64,000 nt of DNA from Okapia johnstoni (taxonomy: Eukaryota; Chordata; Mammalia; Artiodactyla; Giraffidae), in contig CM044313.1 of the NCBI GenBank assembly GCA_024291935.2, positions 79,855,001 to 79,919,000 on the forward strand, read 5' to 3'. The position numbers and the translations under genes are program-made. The notes beneath the pieces were generated by a model that saw nothing but the letters and a program-made list of their open reading frames with translations, searched no databases and was not told the DNA's origin. Shown piece by piece: positions 10,796 through 23,039 of this stretch (the stretch's first letter is position 1; each line of letters begins with the position of its first letter).

Positions 10796-12821
10796 ATCTT
10801 ACAGTTTCTTTTCCTTTCTCTAAAATAATGACACACCAGCCAGTATATGATTTAGCTGCTTCCTCCTTGTAAGGCATTTGTTTTACTTTTCTAATACTCA
10901 CATTCATCTTCATGTTTGTTCCTAAAAAATGGGCAACACAAAATAAAACTCCCAAAACTCCATTTTAAGAGCTTGAAAATTGAAAGCAAAAAAGAGTGAA
11001 GGCTGTATATTTTGCTTTTTCCAGATAATAAGTATTTTGTCTTCCTGGCTGTCAACTCAATTCTTTTTTCATTTCACTGTTCTCTTACAATGAGAAAAGA
11101 GAAAGTATAGAGTTTTACCCCAAGGAGGGAGCATAAAAAATAGGAAGAGGTAATTCAGAGAACATTAGAGAAGAAACCACCCCATTTTCACCCCATTTGC
11201 TCCAATTTCCTAACATCTTCACTTGAAACAGCAGATAATTTTTATTGTTCCTGGTGATGTCATGGATGTCTGGAAAAACTTATTTCACATGAGTTTTTGT
11301 TCATAATAGACTGAGCCACTTTGATTTTTATGTTTTGTCCTGACCTTTTGATTTCAGGACAAGACTGGTTGTTAACTCTCACAGCATTTCCTAGCAGAGT
11401 TATGCTCTGCAAAGAAATGAAGCTTTCTTTGTCAACTCTGTGCCATTGTGCAGTGGAAATCATGAACTGTGGTATGATTCTTTAGTAGAGTCATCTCCCA
11501 AAGAAGTAATGTTCTCCCATTAAAAATTTAAAAATTACTTTAGAGACTTAGGGCATTGGAATTGCCTGAGAGTTAGGCAAGCTGGAAAAGTACTGTTTCT
11601 CTAAGATTACCAAGAGCTTTCTCACTTAAATAAAATAATGTATCCCCATCACAGTTTCCTGCAATTTCAGATTCAAGGTGGGGGAACCAACACAGAAAGT
11701 GACTCACTAGTGCCCCATGCTGAGTAAATTATGGGAAGAATAAAATCTTCCTACAGAGCTGATCACATCCATTGATATTTGCAGTAGTTTGAATGATTGA
11801 TTCCTGCAAATAATTCCATCTCAGATAACAGGAAAAGGTAATTTCAGTATTGCTATTTCCCTTACCAGTATAGACATGGTTATGTGATGACACTGAAGCT
11901 GATGAGGCAGGAGGAAAGTCCGGGGGAAGTGAGGGAAGGGATTTTCTGGGATGAATGAGATTGCATTTTAGGCCGAGTTCCCTAAGGAAGACTCTGAGAT
12001 GTGGATTCTTATGAAAGGTATGTACTAACCATACATACCTGGAGAACAAGAACAAAGGAAGCAGAATGAGGGGTAAAAAACAGCTGAGCAAGAAAGTGTT
12101 CTCAGTCAGCAAAGGGCTTCAGTCTCATCCAATGGTAAAACCTGGAGCAAAACTGGATCCAAGGAGTTAATTCCACCTTGAGGTGAAGGGTGAAGGGAAA
12201 TGAGTTCAGAGAGGTAGAGAGGAGTCACATCATGGAAGGCTTTGAGTGCCAAGTGAAAGAGCTTGTGTGTGACTCTATAGCTGGTGAGAAGCCAGAAAAA
12301 GTTTTAAATGGGTCAGATACAGCTATGAAATAAGCCCTCTGTTGCAGATAAGAGCATGGATTAAAGAGGACATGACCAGAGCTAGGTAGACACATAAGAA
12401 ATTTGACTGCCCAGATTTTAACTGATGAGAGACTGACTTATAACATAGCATGAAGAGTAATGAGAGAAAGAAAGATTTGAGGCACAACTTGGAAGTGAAA
12501 TCAGCAAAACACGACAATTGACTAGAGCGGGGTTAAGTGAAGAAGAGGAGACAAGTAACATCCCAAGCTTCCTAGCTAGAGACTTCTGTGGCCCCTGATG
12601 AGCCAATATTCAATAAAAGATAAAAATGACAAGCAGAGATGAACTCAGTTTGGGAAGCCCAGCATTTATGATAACTGTAAGGACATTTAACATTTTACTA
12701 TGGACATCTTGATTCATGAGGATAAACTTGGGCTGAATATGCTATGCAGTTGCCATCAGAGTATTTACTGTAAGGGTTAGGCAAAACCAAAGGAGAGTCC
12801 AGAAGAAGTGGTTTGACTATT
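10796..12821. other. Mostly unassigned sequence; possible old repeat at 12180-12560
   Basis: No gene recognised. Around 12200-12420 the wording GGAAGGCTTTGAGTGCCAAG then GGGTCAGATACAGC resembles an ancient interspersed repeat I cannot name. Open frames here, such as 11729-12112 on the minus strand, have no recognisable domain. Confidence 0.4.
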
Positions 12822-12825
12822 GAGG

Positions 12826-13318
12826 GCAAATAATGGTCCCCCTAAAAATGTACATCTTGTAATCCCTGTAACCTGTGAATATGTTTCCTCTCATGGCAAA
12901 TGAGACTTTGTGGACATGATTAGGATAAGGATCTTGAGATGGATTATCTGGATCATCCAGGCAAGCCCACCATAAACACAAAGACTCTTATAAGAAGAAT
13001 GATGGAAGATAAGAGTCAAGGGAGGAGAGAGGTCTGAGAGAGAGATTGGAAAATCCTACACTGCTGCCTTTGATGGTGGAGTATAGGGAAACCAGCCAAG
13101 GAAGACAGGCAGTCACTAGAAGCTGAGTAAGGCAAGAAACCAAACTCTCCCTTCAGATCCACCAGAGAAAGCAGCCCTGTCTGTGCTTCAATTTGAAACC
13201 ATTAGGACTGACTTTGGATTTCTGAACCCAATAACAGTAAGATAATAGCTTTGTGCTGATTTAAGCCACTGTGTTTGTCAGAGAAGAAAATGGAGACTAT
13301 TACAGGTTACAGTGGCTT
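12826..13318 (+). mobile_element. MaLR-like LTR remnant (MLT1-type)
   Basis: CCCCCTAAAAATGTACATC, CCTGTAACCTGTGAATATG, ACAAAGACTCTTATAAGAAG and the end segment TTTAAGCCACTGTGTTTGTC follow the order of a mammalian MaLR solo LTR. Diverged; exact subfamily not determined. Confidence 0.7.
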
Positions 13319-13329
13319 TGTGAGTCAGT

Positions 13330-13560
13330 TGACATCTATAGATTACAGTTAATTCTGTTCTTCCAAAAATATGTATGGAATAGCGACTCTGTGCCAATCC
13401 GTAGCCTTTAGAAAGCAATAAATGAGTGGACAAGAAAGAAACAGAAACAAATATTTGTAAATACAGTGTGAGAGGGACTGAGATAAATGTATCTTCACAA
13501 GGGAATCATGATGTCAGAAAAGGTGGTGGGGTCAGTTCTCTCAAGGTTAAGGAAGGTTCC
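13330..13560 (+). mobile_element. MIR/L2-like ancient repeat (tentative)
   Basis: ACTCTGTGCCAATCCGTAGC then AGCAATAAATGAGTGGACAAG resembles the conserved CTGTGCCAGG...AATAAACAAGAC wording of an ancient SINE/LINE2 module. Weak match. Confidence 0.35.
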
Positions 13561-13799
13561 ATCAAGGTGGTATAGCTTAGTGAGTCACAAGGGATCCCTG
13601 CAAAAATTACAAGATAATCTCTGAGATTCCTCAAAAAGGCAAAATTCTGAGATCATGGAACTGTTTTTCAATAGAGTGGTTAATTGCAAGACATCTTGGG
13701 ACATAGGCAACTATGCTGGATTGAAATGATTGATTTCTTCAATTGTTCCTTCTCAATTTCTCTGACTCCACATGGTCCTTTGGGATGGTGATATTTGAT

Positions 13800-15977
13800 G
13801 TAGACTGTCATTCTTTAAAAACATGGACAATGGCTCAGATCATCAACTGCTTATTGCCAAATTCAGACTTAAATTGAAGAAAGTAGGGAAAACCACTAGT
13901 CCATTCAGGTATGACCTAGATCAAATCCCTTATGAGTATACAGTAGAAGTGACAAATAGATTTAAGGGACTAGATCTGATAGACAGAGTGCCTGATGGAC
14001 TATGGACAGAGGTTCGTGACATTGTACAGGAGACAAGGATCAAGACAATTCCCATGGAAAAGAGATGCAAAAAAGCAGAATGGCTGTCTGAGGAGTCCTT
14101 ACAGATGGCTGGGAAGAGAAGAGAAGTGAAAAGCAAAGGAGAAAAGGAAAGATATTCCCATCTGAATGCAGAGTTCCAAAGAATAGCAAGGAGAGATGAG
14201 AAAGCCTTCCTCAGTGATCAGTGCAAAGAAATAGAGGAAAACAACAGAATGGGAAAGACTAGAGATCTCTTCAAGAAAATTAGAGATACCAAGGGAACAG
14301 TTCATGCAAAGATAGGCTTGATAAAGGACAGAAGTAGTATGGACCTAACAGAAGCAGAAGATATTAAGAAGAGGTGGCAAGAATACACAGAAGAACTGTA
14401 CAAAAAAGATCTTCATGACCCAGATAATCACGATGGTGTGATCACTCACCTAGAGCCAGGCATCCTGGAATGTGAAGTCATGCGGGCCTTAGGAAGCATC
14501 ACTACGAACAAAACTAGTGGAGGTGATGGAATTCCAGTTGAGCTATTTCAAATCCTCAAAGGTGATGCTGTGAAAGTGCTACACTCAATATGCCAGCAAA
14601 TTTGGAAAACTCAGCAGTGGCCACAGGACTGGAAAAGGTCAGTTTTCATTCCGATCTCAAAGAAAGGCAATGCCAAAGAACGCTCAAACTACTGCACAAT
14701 TGCACTCATCTCACATGCTAGTAAAGTAATGCTCAAAATTCTCCAAGCCAGGCTTCAGCAATACGTGAACCGTGAACTTCCAGATGTTCAAGCTGGTTTT
14801 AGAAAAGGCAGAGGAACCAGAGATCAAATTGCCAATATCCGCTGGATCATTGAAAAAGCAAGAGAGTAACAGAAAAACATCTATTTCTGCTTTATTGACT
14901 ATGCCAAAGCCTTTGACTGTGTGGATCACAAGAAACTGTGGAAAATTCTGAAAGAGATGGGAATACCAGACCATCTGACCTGTCTCTTGAGAAACCTGTA
15001 TGCAGGTCAGGAAGCAACAGTTAGAACTGGACATGGAACAACAGACTGGTTCCAAATAGGAAAAGGAGTATGTCAAGGCTGTATATTGCCACCCTGCTTA
15101 TTTAACTTATATGCAGAGTACATCATGAGAAATGCTGGGCTGGAAGAAACACAAGCTGGAATCAAGATTGCTGGGAGAAATATCAATAACTTCAGATATG
15201 TGGATGACACCACCCTTATGGCAGAAAGCGAAGAAGAACTAAAGAGCCTCTTGATGAAAGTGAAAGAGGAGAGTGAAAAAGTTGGCTTAAAGCTCAACGT
15301 TCAGAAAACTAAGATCATGGCATCTGGTCCTATCACTTCATGGCAAATAGATGGGGAAACAGTGGAAACAGTGTCAGACTTTATTTTTTTGGGCTCCCAA
15401 ATCACTGCAGATGATGATTGCAGCCATCAAATTAAAAGACGCTTACTCCTTGGAAGGAAAGTTATGGCCAACCTAGATAGCATATTTAAAAGCAGAGATA
15501 TTACTCTGCCAACAAAAGTCCATCTAGTCAAGGCTATGGTTTTTCCAGTGGTCATGTATGGATGTGAGAGTTGGACGGTGAAGAAAGCTGAGTGCTGAAG
15601 AATTGATGCTTTTGAACTGTGGTGTTGGATAAGACTCTTGAGAGTCCCTTGGACTGCAAGGAGATCCAATCAATCCATCCTAAAAGAGATCAGTCCTGGG
15701 TGTTCATTGGAAGGACTGATGTTGAAGCTGAAACTTCAATACTTTGGCCACTGCATTCGAATAGTTGACTCATTGGAAAAGACCCTGATGCTGGGTAGGA
15801 TTGGGGGCAGGAGGAGAAGGGGACGAAAGAGGATGAGATGGTTGGATGGCATCGCCAACTCGACGGACATGGGCTTGGGTAGACTCCGGGAGTTGGTGAT
15901 GGACAGAGAGGCCTGGAGTGCTGCAATTCATGGGGTCGCAAAGAGTCGGACACGACTGAGCGACTGAACTGAACTGA
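13800..15977 (+). mobile_element. BovB LINE, 2.2 kb 5'-truncated copy
   Basis: Begins just before the RT linker (GGCTCAGATCATCAACTGC) and runs to the GACTGAACTGAACTGA tail at 15977. Little diverged. The endonuclease domain and 5' region are absent, as expected for incomplete reverse transcription. No convincing TSD was found because the 5' boundary is blurred. Confidence 0.93.
13823..15967 (+). pseudogene. BovB reverse transcriptase, nearly intact frame
   Basis: One reading frame of 715 codons covers the linker, reverse transcriptase and C-terminal tail with only two in-frame stops and no frameshift: TAA at 14867-14869 (after EKARE, where Phe is usual) and TGA at 15596-15598 (after KKAEC, where Gln is usual). 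RT motifs: SGGDGIPVELFQ near 14515; motif A, IDYAKAFDCVD, at about 14896-14928; motif B-like KGVCQGC near 15064, where KGVRQGC is usual; and the catalytic box YVDD at 15197-15208, where YADD is usual. The living enzyme copies BovB RNA at the chromosomal target and is thought to mobilise Bov-tA and Bov-A2. This copy has no endonuclease domain. Confidence 0.92.
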
Positions 15978-16082
15978 TACTTATTTTTCTATTGAAGGTA
16001 ATTGCTTTATACTTTTTGTGTTAGTTTGTAGAATTTATTACACTTCTACACTTATTGATTTTTAAAAATTTATCAATGTATT

Positions 16083-16442
16083 AGTTTTCTACCAATGAAA
16101 CTGAGTGTTTCAAAACAAGTGTAACTTGTTGTCTCACAATTCTAAAGGACAGACAGCCAAAATCAAGGTGTTGGCAGGGCTGTGCTCCCTCTGTAGGCTC
16201 TAGGGAACAATCCTTCCTTGCTTTCTCCAGCTACCGGTACTTGTGAGTAACCTGCAGCATTCCTGGGCTTCTCGACCCACAATTTCAGTTTCATCACCAA
16301 CTTCTTCCTGTGTATCTTCATATTTTCATTCCTCTGTGTGCGTTTGTCTCTGTGTCCAAATTTCTCTCTTAATAAGGACAGCAGTCATAAAGTTGGATTA
16401 GAGCCCACTTTAATGAACTTTTATTGAAACTTGATTACTTCT
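16083..16442 (-). mobile_element. MaLR-like LTR remnant, part 1
   Basis: TAGTTTTCTACCAATGAAAC, CTCACAATTCTAAAGGACAG, AAATCAAGGTGTTGGCAGGG and GTCCAAATTTCTCTCTTAAT are the reverse complement of a MaLR-type LTR. The repeat resumes at 16543 after a SINE insertion. Confidence 0.65.
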
Positions 16443-16542
16443 AGGACTATACTGATGGTCCACTCGGAGTTGGATTTGATCCTAGGTCAGGGAACTAAGG
16501 TCCCATATGCCACATGGTGCAATCAAAATAAATAAATAAATA
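16443..16542 (+). mobile_element. CHR-type tRNA-derived SINE inserted in LTR
   Basis: ACTGATGGTCCACTCGG, TTTGATCCTAGGTCAGGGAAC, CATATGCCACATGGTGC and an AAATAAATAAAT tail mark a CHR-family SINE. AAACTTRATTACTTCT flanks it (16427-16442 and 16543-16558, one A/G difference), showing insertion into the older LTR. Confidence 0.82.
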
Positions 16543-16660
16543 AAACTTAATTACTTCTGTAAAGACCCTGTCTCTAAATCAGGCACGTTTTTGAGAAACT
16601 AAGGATAAGGATTCAAACATACTTTTGGGGAGGGAACACAATTCAACTCATAATAATTGA
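16543..16660 (-). mobile_element. MaLR-like LTR remnant, part 2
   Basis: GTAAAGACCCTGTCTCTAAA then TTTTGGGGAGGGAACACAATTC completes the LTR interrupted by the CHR SINE. Confidence 0.65.
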
Positions 16661-17534
16661 TGGCTTCAGTACATTTATACTTATGAATGGATTAGAAAGA
16701 GCTGGAATATTAAGAAGCTATTTGTCTTTCCCTAGACAGATCAGAAAATTTCGAGTAGAAATTTAGTGATACTAAATAAGAGTAAGAACAAGAAGACAAA
16801 AGTCAGGAAAAGATATGCAAATAGTAACAAAATAATCATATTTATGTTTAAACATATTAAATTTTCTATTTAAATGTTAAAACAATTTTTAAACACTTTT
16901 AGAAAATGGTTTATGATATCACCCAAGATTTTTTAAGTACAAATTGTTTCATAAGGTAATTGGAATATGAAATCAAACTAAAAGAAATAACTGATGGATG
17001 CAGAAATTTTTTTTTTTCACATAAGGAAGTAAAAAACTTTATCCTGATGCCGGTAAGTTAAGAGGAGGAAAAGGGGAAGAGATGATCAGTAATGAGAAAC
17101 TATTCTGATGGTTTTCCTCCTCCAGTTTCTCCCACAAGAATTCAGAAATGCAGGAAGCTAAACTTTTAGGGAATGCATTTTTTTCATCAAGAAGCTCTTA
17201 AAGAGGCTGCCAGTATGACACCCGGGGTGGGGGGTAAATTGCACATAGTCACAACTGCAGGGAACTTCAAGGGAACTGCCAAATTGGGCTGCTTCTCAGG
17301 CACTAGACCATCCTACATCATCAAAGCATGGCCAAGAAAGAAACAGCAGCTCCAAGGACATAAAATAGAGTAAGTTCTGGGTATATGCTGATCAAATGTG
17401 CTTTAGATAGGAGTTAAAAATGAAATGAGGAGTTAAGAATTAATGACTTCAGTTTTAATTTTCTTTTTCGTACCTACTCTCTAGAGTTATACATTTTCAC
17501 TTTTCCATGTGTATACCTTACTTTTGTTTTAAAC
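16661..17534. other. Unassigned sequence
   Basis: No recognised repeat. A 66-codon open frame at 17173-17373 has no identifiable domain and is probably chance. Confidence 0.45.
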
Positions 17535-17545
17535 TAATGAAGGGA

Positions 17546-17830
17546 GGGACATCCATGGTGGTCCAGTGGTTGGGGATCCGCTTGCCAGTTTGTGTGGGAG
17601 ACATGGGTTCAATCCCTGGTCTGGAAAAAATTCCACATGCTACAGGCAACTAAACCTGTGGCTGCAGCTACTGAGCCTTCACTCTAGAGCCTGTGCTCTG
17701 CAACAAGAGAAGCCAAAGCAGTGCAAAGCCCTTACATCACAACTAGGGTTAGTCCTCGCGCACTGCAACTAGAGAAAGCCCACGCATAGCAACAAAGATC
17801 CAGCACAGCCATAAATACATAAAATTAAAA
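17546..17830 (+). mobile_element. CHR-2-type tRNA-derived SINE
   Basis: Head GGTGGTCCAGTGGTTGGGG with B-box-like GGGTTCAATCCCTGG, then the long CHR-2 body (GAGCCTGTGCTCTGCAACAA, GCAACTAGAGAAAGCCC, GCAACAAAGATCCAGCACAG) and an A-rich tail. Perfect 11-base TSD TAATGAAGGGA at 17535-17545 and 17831-17841. Confidence 0.9.
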
Positions 17831-17964
17831 TAATGAAGGGAAATATGGAAGTATGGAGCCAACTTGAAAAAATATCAGACTAATTAACAGGTAAGGTTAT
17901 CATTACCAAGGTACCTTCTCTCTTCTGTTGACAGAATTAGCAAAGAAGTAACACATGATTCCTT

Positions 17965-18275
17965 AAATATTTGTTAGTTTCCTATGGCTTCTGGCATTCT
18001 TTGGCTTTTGACCTTATGACTCCAGTGCATGCCTCCATTTCCACATTTCCTTCTCCTCTTCTGTTTTTGTCTAATTCCCTCTGCTTCCCTCTCATAAGGG
18101 TACTTGTGATTGTTTTTAGGGCCCTTTTGGATAACTGGGATAATCTCATTCTCTCAAAATTCTTCACTTAATTACATCTGCAAAGACTCTTTTTCCAAGT
18201 AAGGGCACATTTACAGGTTCCAGGGATTAGAACCTGATGTCCCTGAGGAACATAATTCAGGCTATTATAAATACA
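17965..18275 (-). mobile_element. MaLR-like LTR remnant
   Basis: GTTAGTTTCCTATGGCTTCTG, ATTACATCTGCAAAGACTC, CATTTACAGGTTCCAGGGAT are the reverse complement of the same LTR type as at 16.1 kb, with an internal deletion near 17990. Confidence 0.6.
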
Positions 18276-18294
18276 GAATTTACAAATCTAAAAC

Positions 18295-18560
18295 TACTAC
18301 ACAATGATAGTACACATGCAAGGTAGTATAAAGTCAGCTCTACATTCATCTAGATGTGGGTTCAAGTCCCCTGTCTGCATCTATTAACCTGTGTGACTCT
18401 GAGCGGATGGTTTAACATTCTTGCATAACTCATTGCCCTCATCTGTAAAATAGGGCCAATACTCCCACCTGCATAAGAGGGTTATGAGGAGGAATAGGAG
18501 AGCTAAGTCACTTAGAACATTTGAACAGAGCAAGCATTCAATATTTATTGATAAAATTAG
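18295..18560 (+). mobile_element. MIR SINE
   Basis: Nearly whole MIR: GGGTTCAAGTCCCCTGTCTGC, CCTGTGTGACTCTGAGCGG, CTCATCTGTAAAATAGGGCC, CATTCAATATTTATTG, in the correct order. Confidence 0.9.
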
Positions 18561-20364
18561 TAAGAATAGTGGTGAAAAAGCAGAACTCTGTGAAATGCCC
18601 AGTATTATTGTCAATTATGCTCTTGAAAATTAAAATTACTTCCTCTTGAATCTCAGAAAAAGGGAGAGAACAGCTGAATACGTTGAGAAAAAGACATCAA
18701 AATAACCTTTATGAGATAATGGAATCAATCCACTAGTAGCAAGAGGTGCCTTGAAGTGCAATGCTGAATACAAACAAATGGGAACTTCAGACTGTATCAA
18801 CTGCCTCATAGCGATACAAATATAGAATCAGTTTCCAAGAAAAGACACAAAGCAAATAGTAGAATTTCTTCTCAACTGGTAGACATTAGTTGCTTAAAAT
18901 ATGACTAAAGGAGAAGCTGTAATTTTAAAATAAACAGAATAAAGTGGATAGATTATTAATCTAAGCAGCCATTTCCAGTGCCCATAGTCATTATGTTTTT
19001 TAAAAAAAAATGATTTAAAAAATACTGTCACTGAAGAGAAAGGTCCTGTATAATTCTCTTTCTTCTTTAAACCAGCAATTTATGAAGACACTTGGGATAA
19101 AGACTGTTCTTGTCAGCAGCAGAAGGGTGTGATGCTTTCACTCTGGTGAGATGATTTATTTCCTTTCCTTTATTTTTGATTTAGAGTTAGAGAAGAATTT
19201 GAGAGAAAGATGAGGGTCCAAATCTATTTTATGTCAACTGTACATCTGACTTTGGGCAGGAGGGTGTGGGTGAAGTTTTAGATGAATAAAAGTGAGGTCA
19301 ATTTTGGGGGAAGGATTCTCCAGGATCACAAAATAGATATTCAGAATGACTGAATCAGCTGAACATCTCTCCTTGTCAATTTTACATACAAAATGGTAGC
19401 ATTCAAAATGAAGTCCTTTTTTTTTTTTCCCCTGAAATTATGTGTGAAGAGCAAAGTTTACTGGAGAACAGGATCTATCATATGTAAAGTATAGTTCCTC
19501 CTTGCTGATACAAGAAGGAATACTTCATCAATCCTATTTCTTTTCCAATCTTAACTTCAGCAGTTATTATCAATTTCTTTGCTTTTTCTAGCCTATCATA
19601 ACCATTTCTCTGGCACCCAATTCTAATGGGATTCTTTTTATTGCTTCCCTATGATTAAATTATAAGGTGCCTCTAGTTGTGACCATCAATACACCTCTTA
19701 TTATAGTCAATATTATTATTTATTCTAATAGGAGAGGCCAGGTTATGAAAAATCTTGTGATTACTCTCATGTTGGAAGAGTATGACTCAATAGCTTTGTC
19801 CTAGGCTCAGGAATCTGAATTTCTTAAAAGTCTCTGAGTAGCTTCATTTATATGATGCTTTCTGGTCATTCAAGTAAACCAGTGTGCAGGTTAGTACATG
19901 CACCTTTTCTCTAGAAGATGACATGGGCTGTTTCTTAGAGAGATGCTATAAATTTGCTGCTTGTGACCACTAGTGCCCTGGACATGGTAATATTTAGACC
20001 ATATGCATGTGTTAGAATATATGTAATAATGCCTATTTATTTCCGAACATTTGGAGAAATCTTTATTTAGACTATTAGCAGATATGAGAAAGCAAAAAGC
20101 CATCTTCTTAATAACTCAAAAATGTTAAAAATTATTTGAAAATTGACTATAATTCCAATGACAAAGATAGTTATTAAAGATACAATCAAAATAACACAGG
20201 AGTAATCAGCCTAAACAATCATAACTACCCATATTCTTAGTCTTTTTCACAGTCTTCTAATTATGACATGTTATGATCTGCATGTATCTCTGCAGCTCTT
20301 CTAAATATTATTTTGAACAAATTTGTCAGTAACTCACAATGACAGCAATACTGGCCACAGTTAG
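18561..20364. other. Unassigned AT-rich sequence
   Basis: About 1.8 kb without recognisable repeats or coding signals apart from short A or T runs (e.g. T-run near 19419). Confidence 0.45.
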
Positions 20365-20545
20365 CATTCACTTGGCGTTTATTAAGTTCCAGGCAAGATG
20401 GAAAACACTTGACATATAGCTTATCTAAGTTAACAACTACCATATCAGAGGGAAATTATTACTCTTCCTGTTTTACTGATGAGGAAAACGTTGTCGTATA
20501 AATGAAAAGTAGTTGCACTGGAAAGATCTCAAGAAATCTGATTCC
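20365..20545 (-). mobile_element. MIR SINE
   Basis: CACTTGGCGTTTATTAAGTTCC, GTTTTACTGATGAGGAAAAC fit the reverse complement of MIR. Diverged. Confidence 0.65.
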
Positions 20546-21135
20546 AAAGCTTAACACTCCATTAAATAAGTAAAATAATTCATATTTAAAGAATTGGCAT
20601 TTTAGAGCACAAGTTTATTTGCAACTTTGCAGTTTTGCCTTAGGACATAACGCCCTGAGACCAGATTTTCATTACTTCTTCTATTATTTATACTATGTCT
20701 GCTTCCCAAAGGAATTTGAGTTGGCTCACAAGAGCAGACACACGCACAATGGAGCAAAACAACCTCAGAATTAGAACTTTTAACAATAGGAGGGAGTAGG
20801 AAGAGTTCCCATCAGGTTGCCTAGCTGAAATGAAGCCACTGATTCAAAACAAAGTCCTGCAACTGAAGCACAAAAATGAAGAGCATGAGTCAGCAGATTT
20901 GCTTTGTTTTTTTTTTTTTTGGTTTGTTTTTCCTGAGTGTAGTGGTAAGAGATCTTGAAATACTAATCTTAGAGATTTTTCTTTTCTCCTGCCCTTTCCA
21001 ATCTTTTCCTGGTCAGTCTGATACACACCCCTACCCATAGCTTTGAGGGGAACAAATATTGTTGCAGCATAAATATACAGAGAAAGCAAAGTTATAAACA
21101 GTAATCATTTTTATTCCACACTGTGCTTCCAAGAA

Positions 21136-21534
21136 TCAAAAGGGAAGTCTTGGAGGAGAATTTTTGCCACAGAAGTGATTAGAAGGAGAAGAGAATCGTG
21201 CCTCATCTTTGGGAGTTTCCATGAGGGGCTTTGTTGGGGGGATGCACATCATGAATTTGGAAGTGGTCAGGGATCTAAGGGAGATGGAGCTTGGTGGAAG
21301 CCTGGCCAGTTCCCTCTGTTCCTGTGCAAAGAAGTCATGTCCACTGTTTTCAAAACTCTTTTTGTGAGGGCCTTCCAACCCAATGGCTGCCTGCATGTCT
21401 TCTACAGCCCATCCAGCAAAATGACCATGCCTGTACTTCTGGAGACATGCCCTATGAGAACAACAGCCCAGGACAAAAGACAAGTCCTCGATCCTTAAAG
21501 GAGTCAGCATGGTATAGATTAAAGGCCTCTGCAC
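21136..21534 (-). other. 132-codon open frame, unrecognised
   Basis: An ATG-to-TGA frame of 132 codons with balanced composition in a non-repeat stretch. An AATAAA signal lies on the same strand about 20 bases past the stop (near 21110). I recognise no domain, signal peptide or membrane segment. The opposite strand is also open for 107 codons (21175-21498), which weakens the case for either. It could be an exon, a retrocopy relic or chance. Confidence 0.25.
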
Positions 21535-21877
21535 AATAACTAAGCAAAAACAATCCTATGTTATCTCTGACATTGGAGGAATTTAGTGTTTCACACTAAA
21601 TACACACAGGGTGTTTTTGATTTTTTTCTTAAAGACATTGACTATTTCCACAAAAATTGCATCCTTTTTATATCGCATTTTTTCACTTAAAAAATCACCT
21701 TCCTATCCATGGGGTTTGAATAGTGTAATAGAAATTTTAAAGGTGCAGAAACACATTTCAATAAATAATTTCTCATTCCCTATTTTGAACTGCAGTTCAC
21801 TAGAGGCCTTTGTATAAATTAAATCAGAGCAATTCGTGTATGTTTCTCTCAGACTATCGAACTTAATAAGAAGTTAT

Positions 21878-22062
21878 TGCTCGGGGCAGCAGTTGCACAT
21901 CAGAATCACTTGGAAGGCTTGTTGAAACACAGGTTGCTGTGTTTTAACCTCCAAATTCAGTAGGTCTATGGTAAGGCCTGAGAATTTACATTTGTAGCAG
22001 TTCCCAGCTACTGCTGCTGGTGATCTGTGATCACACTTTTACAAGCACTGACATGGGAGATT
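21878..22062 (+). mobile_element. MER5-type nonautonomous hAT element
   Basis: GCAGTTGCACATCAGAATCAC then TTGGAAGGCTTGTTGAAAC, and CATTTGTAGCAGTTCCC further on, match MER5A (Charlie-related). Confidence 0.75.
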
Positions 22063-22396
22063 TAGAAATGAGAATACTTAGCATATCATTTAGGGTTTGT
22101 CTCAAATACCAGTGGCCTCAATTTGAGCAGGCATCTTGTTAATACAAGGTCTGGGATTAAGCAAACATATAGGTACTTACTTTGGATCAGACCATAGTGA
22201 TTGGTCTGATCAGATTGGGCCAAGATTTTCTGCTGCAAAACCATATCTAAGAAAATTCTAGGGCAGTTAGGGAAATGTGACCAACCATGTTGTCACAGGC
22301 CAAACTGAATATGATGTATAAAGGCAATTAAATCTCACACTCATATTTGGGATAGATCATAAGATATATCATTCATTTATTTACCATTCTTCAAGC

Positions 22397-22925
22397 TGTA
22401 ACAGATTTAGAGAGCATATTAAAAAGCAGAGACATCACTTTGTCCACAAAGGTCCATATAGTCAAAGCTATGGTTTTTCTAATAGTCGTGTATGGATGTG
22501 AGAGTAGGACCATAAAGAAGGCTGAACGTTGAAGAATTGATGCTTTCAAACTGTAGTGCTGGAGAAGACTCTTGAGAGTCCCTTGGACAGCAGGAAGATC
22601 AAACCAGTCAATCCTAAAGGAAATCAGTCCTGAATATTCATTGGAAGGACTGATGCTGAAGCTGAAGCTCCAATACTTTGGTCACCTGATGCAAAGAGCT
22701 GACTCACTGGAAAAGACCTGATGCTGGGAAAGACTGAAGGCAAAGGGAGACGGGGATGAGAGAGGATGAGATTGTTAGATGGCATCATCGACTCAGTGGA
22801 CATGAATTTGTGAAGATTCAAATCAAACTCTGGAAGATAGTAAGGGACAGAGGAGTCTGGCATGCAGCAGTCCATGAGGTGGCTAAGAGTCGGAGACAAC
22901 TTAGTGACTGAACAATAACAACAAG
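22397..22925 (+). mobile_element. BovB 3' end fragment
   Basis: Starts in the NLDSILKSRDIT segment and runs to ACTTAGTGACTGAACAATAACAAC. The frame is broken by TGA (GAACGTTGAAGAATTG near 22526) and deletions. Old tail type. Confidence 0.9.
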
Positions 22926-23039
22926 AACAATACTTAATCTAAACTTAAAATTATTCCCTTTATTTACCATATGAGTTGATTATATTGTTCTTGTTATATA
23001 TTATATATTGCACACTGACATACAAGGGCTATCAAGGGG

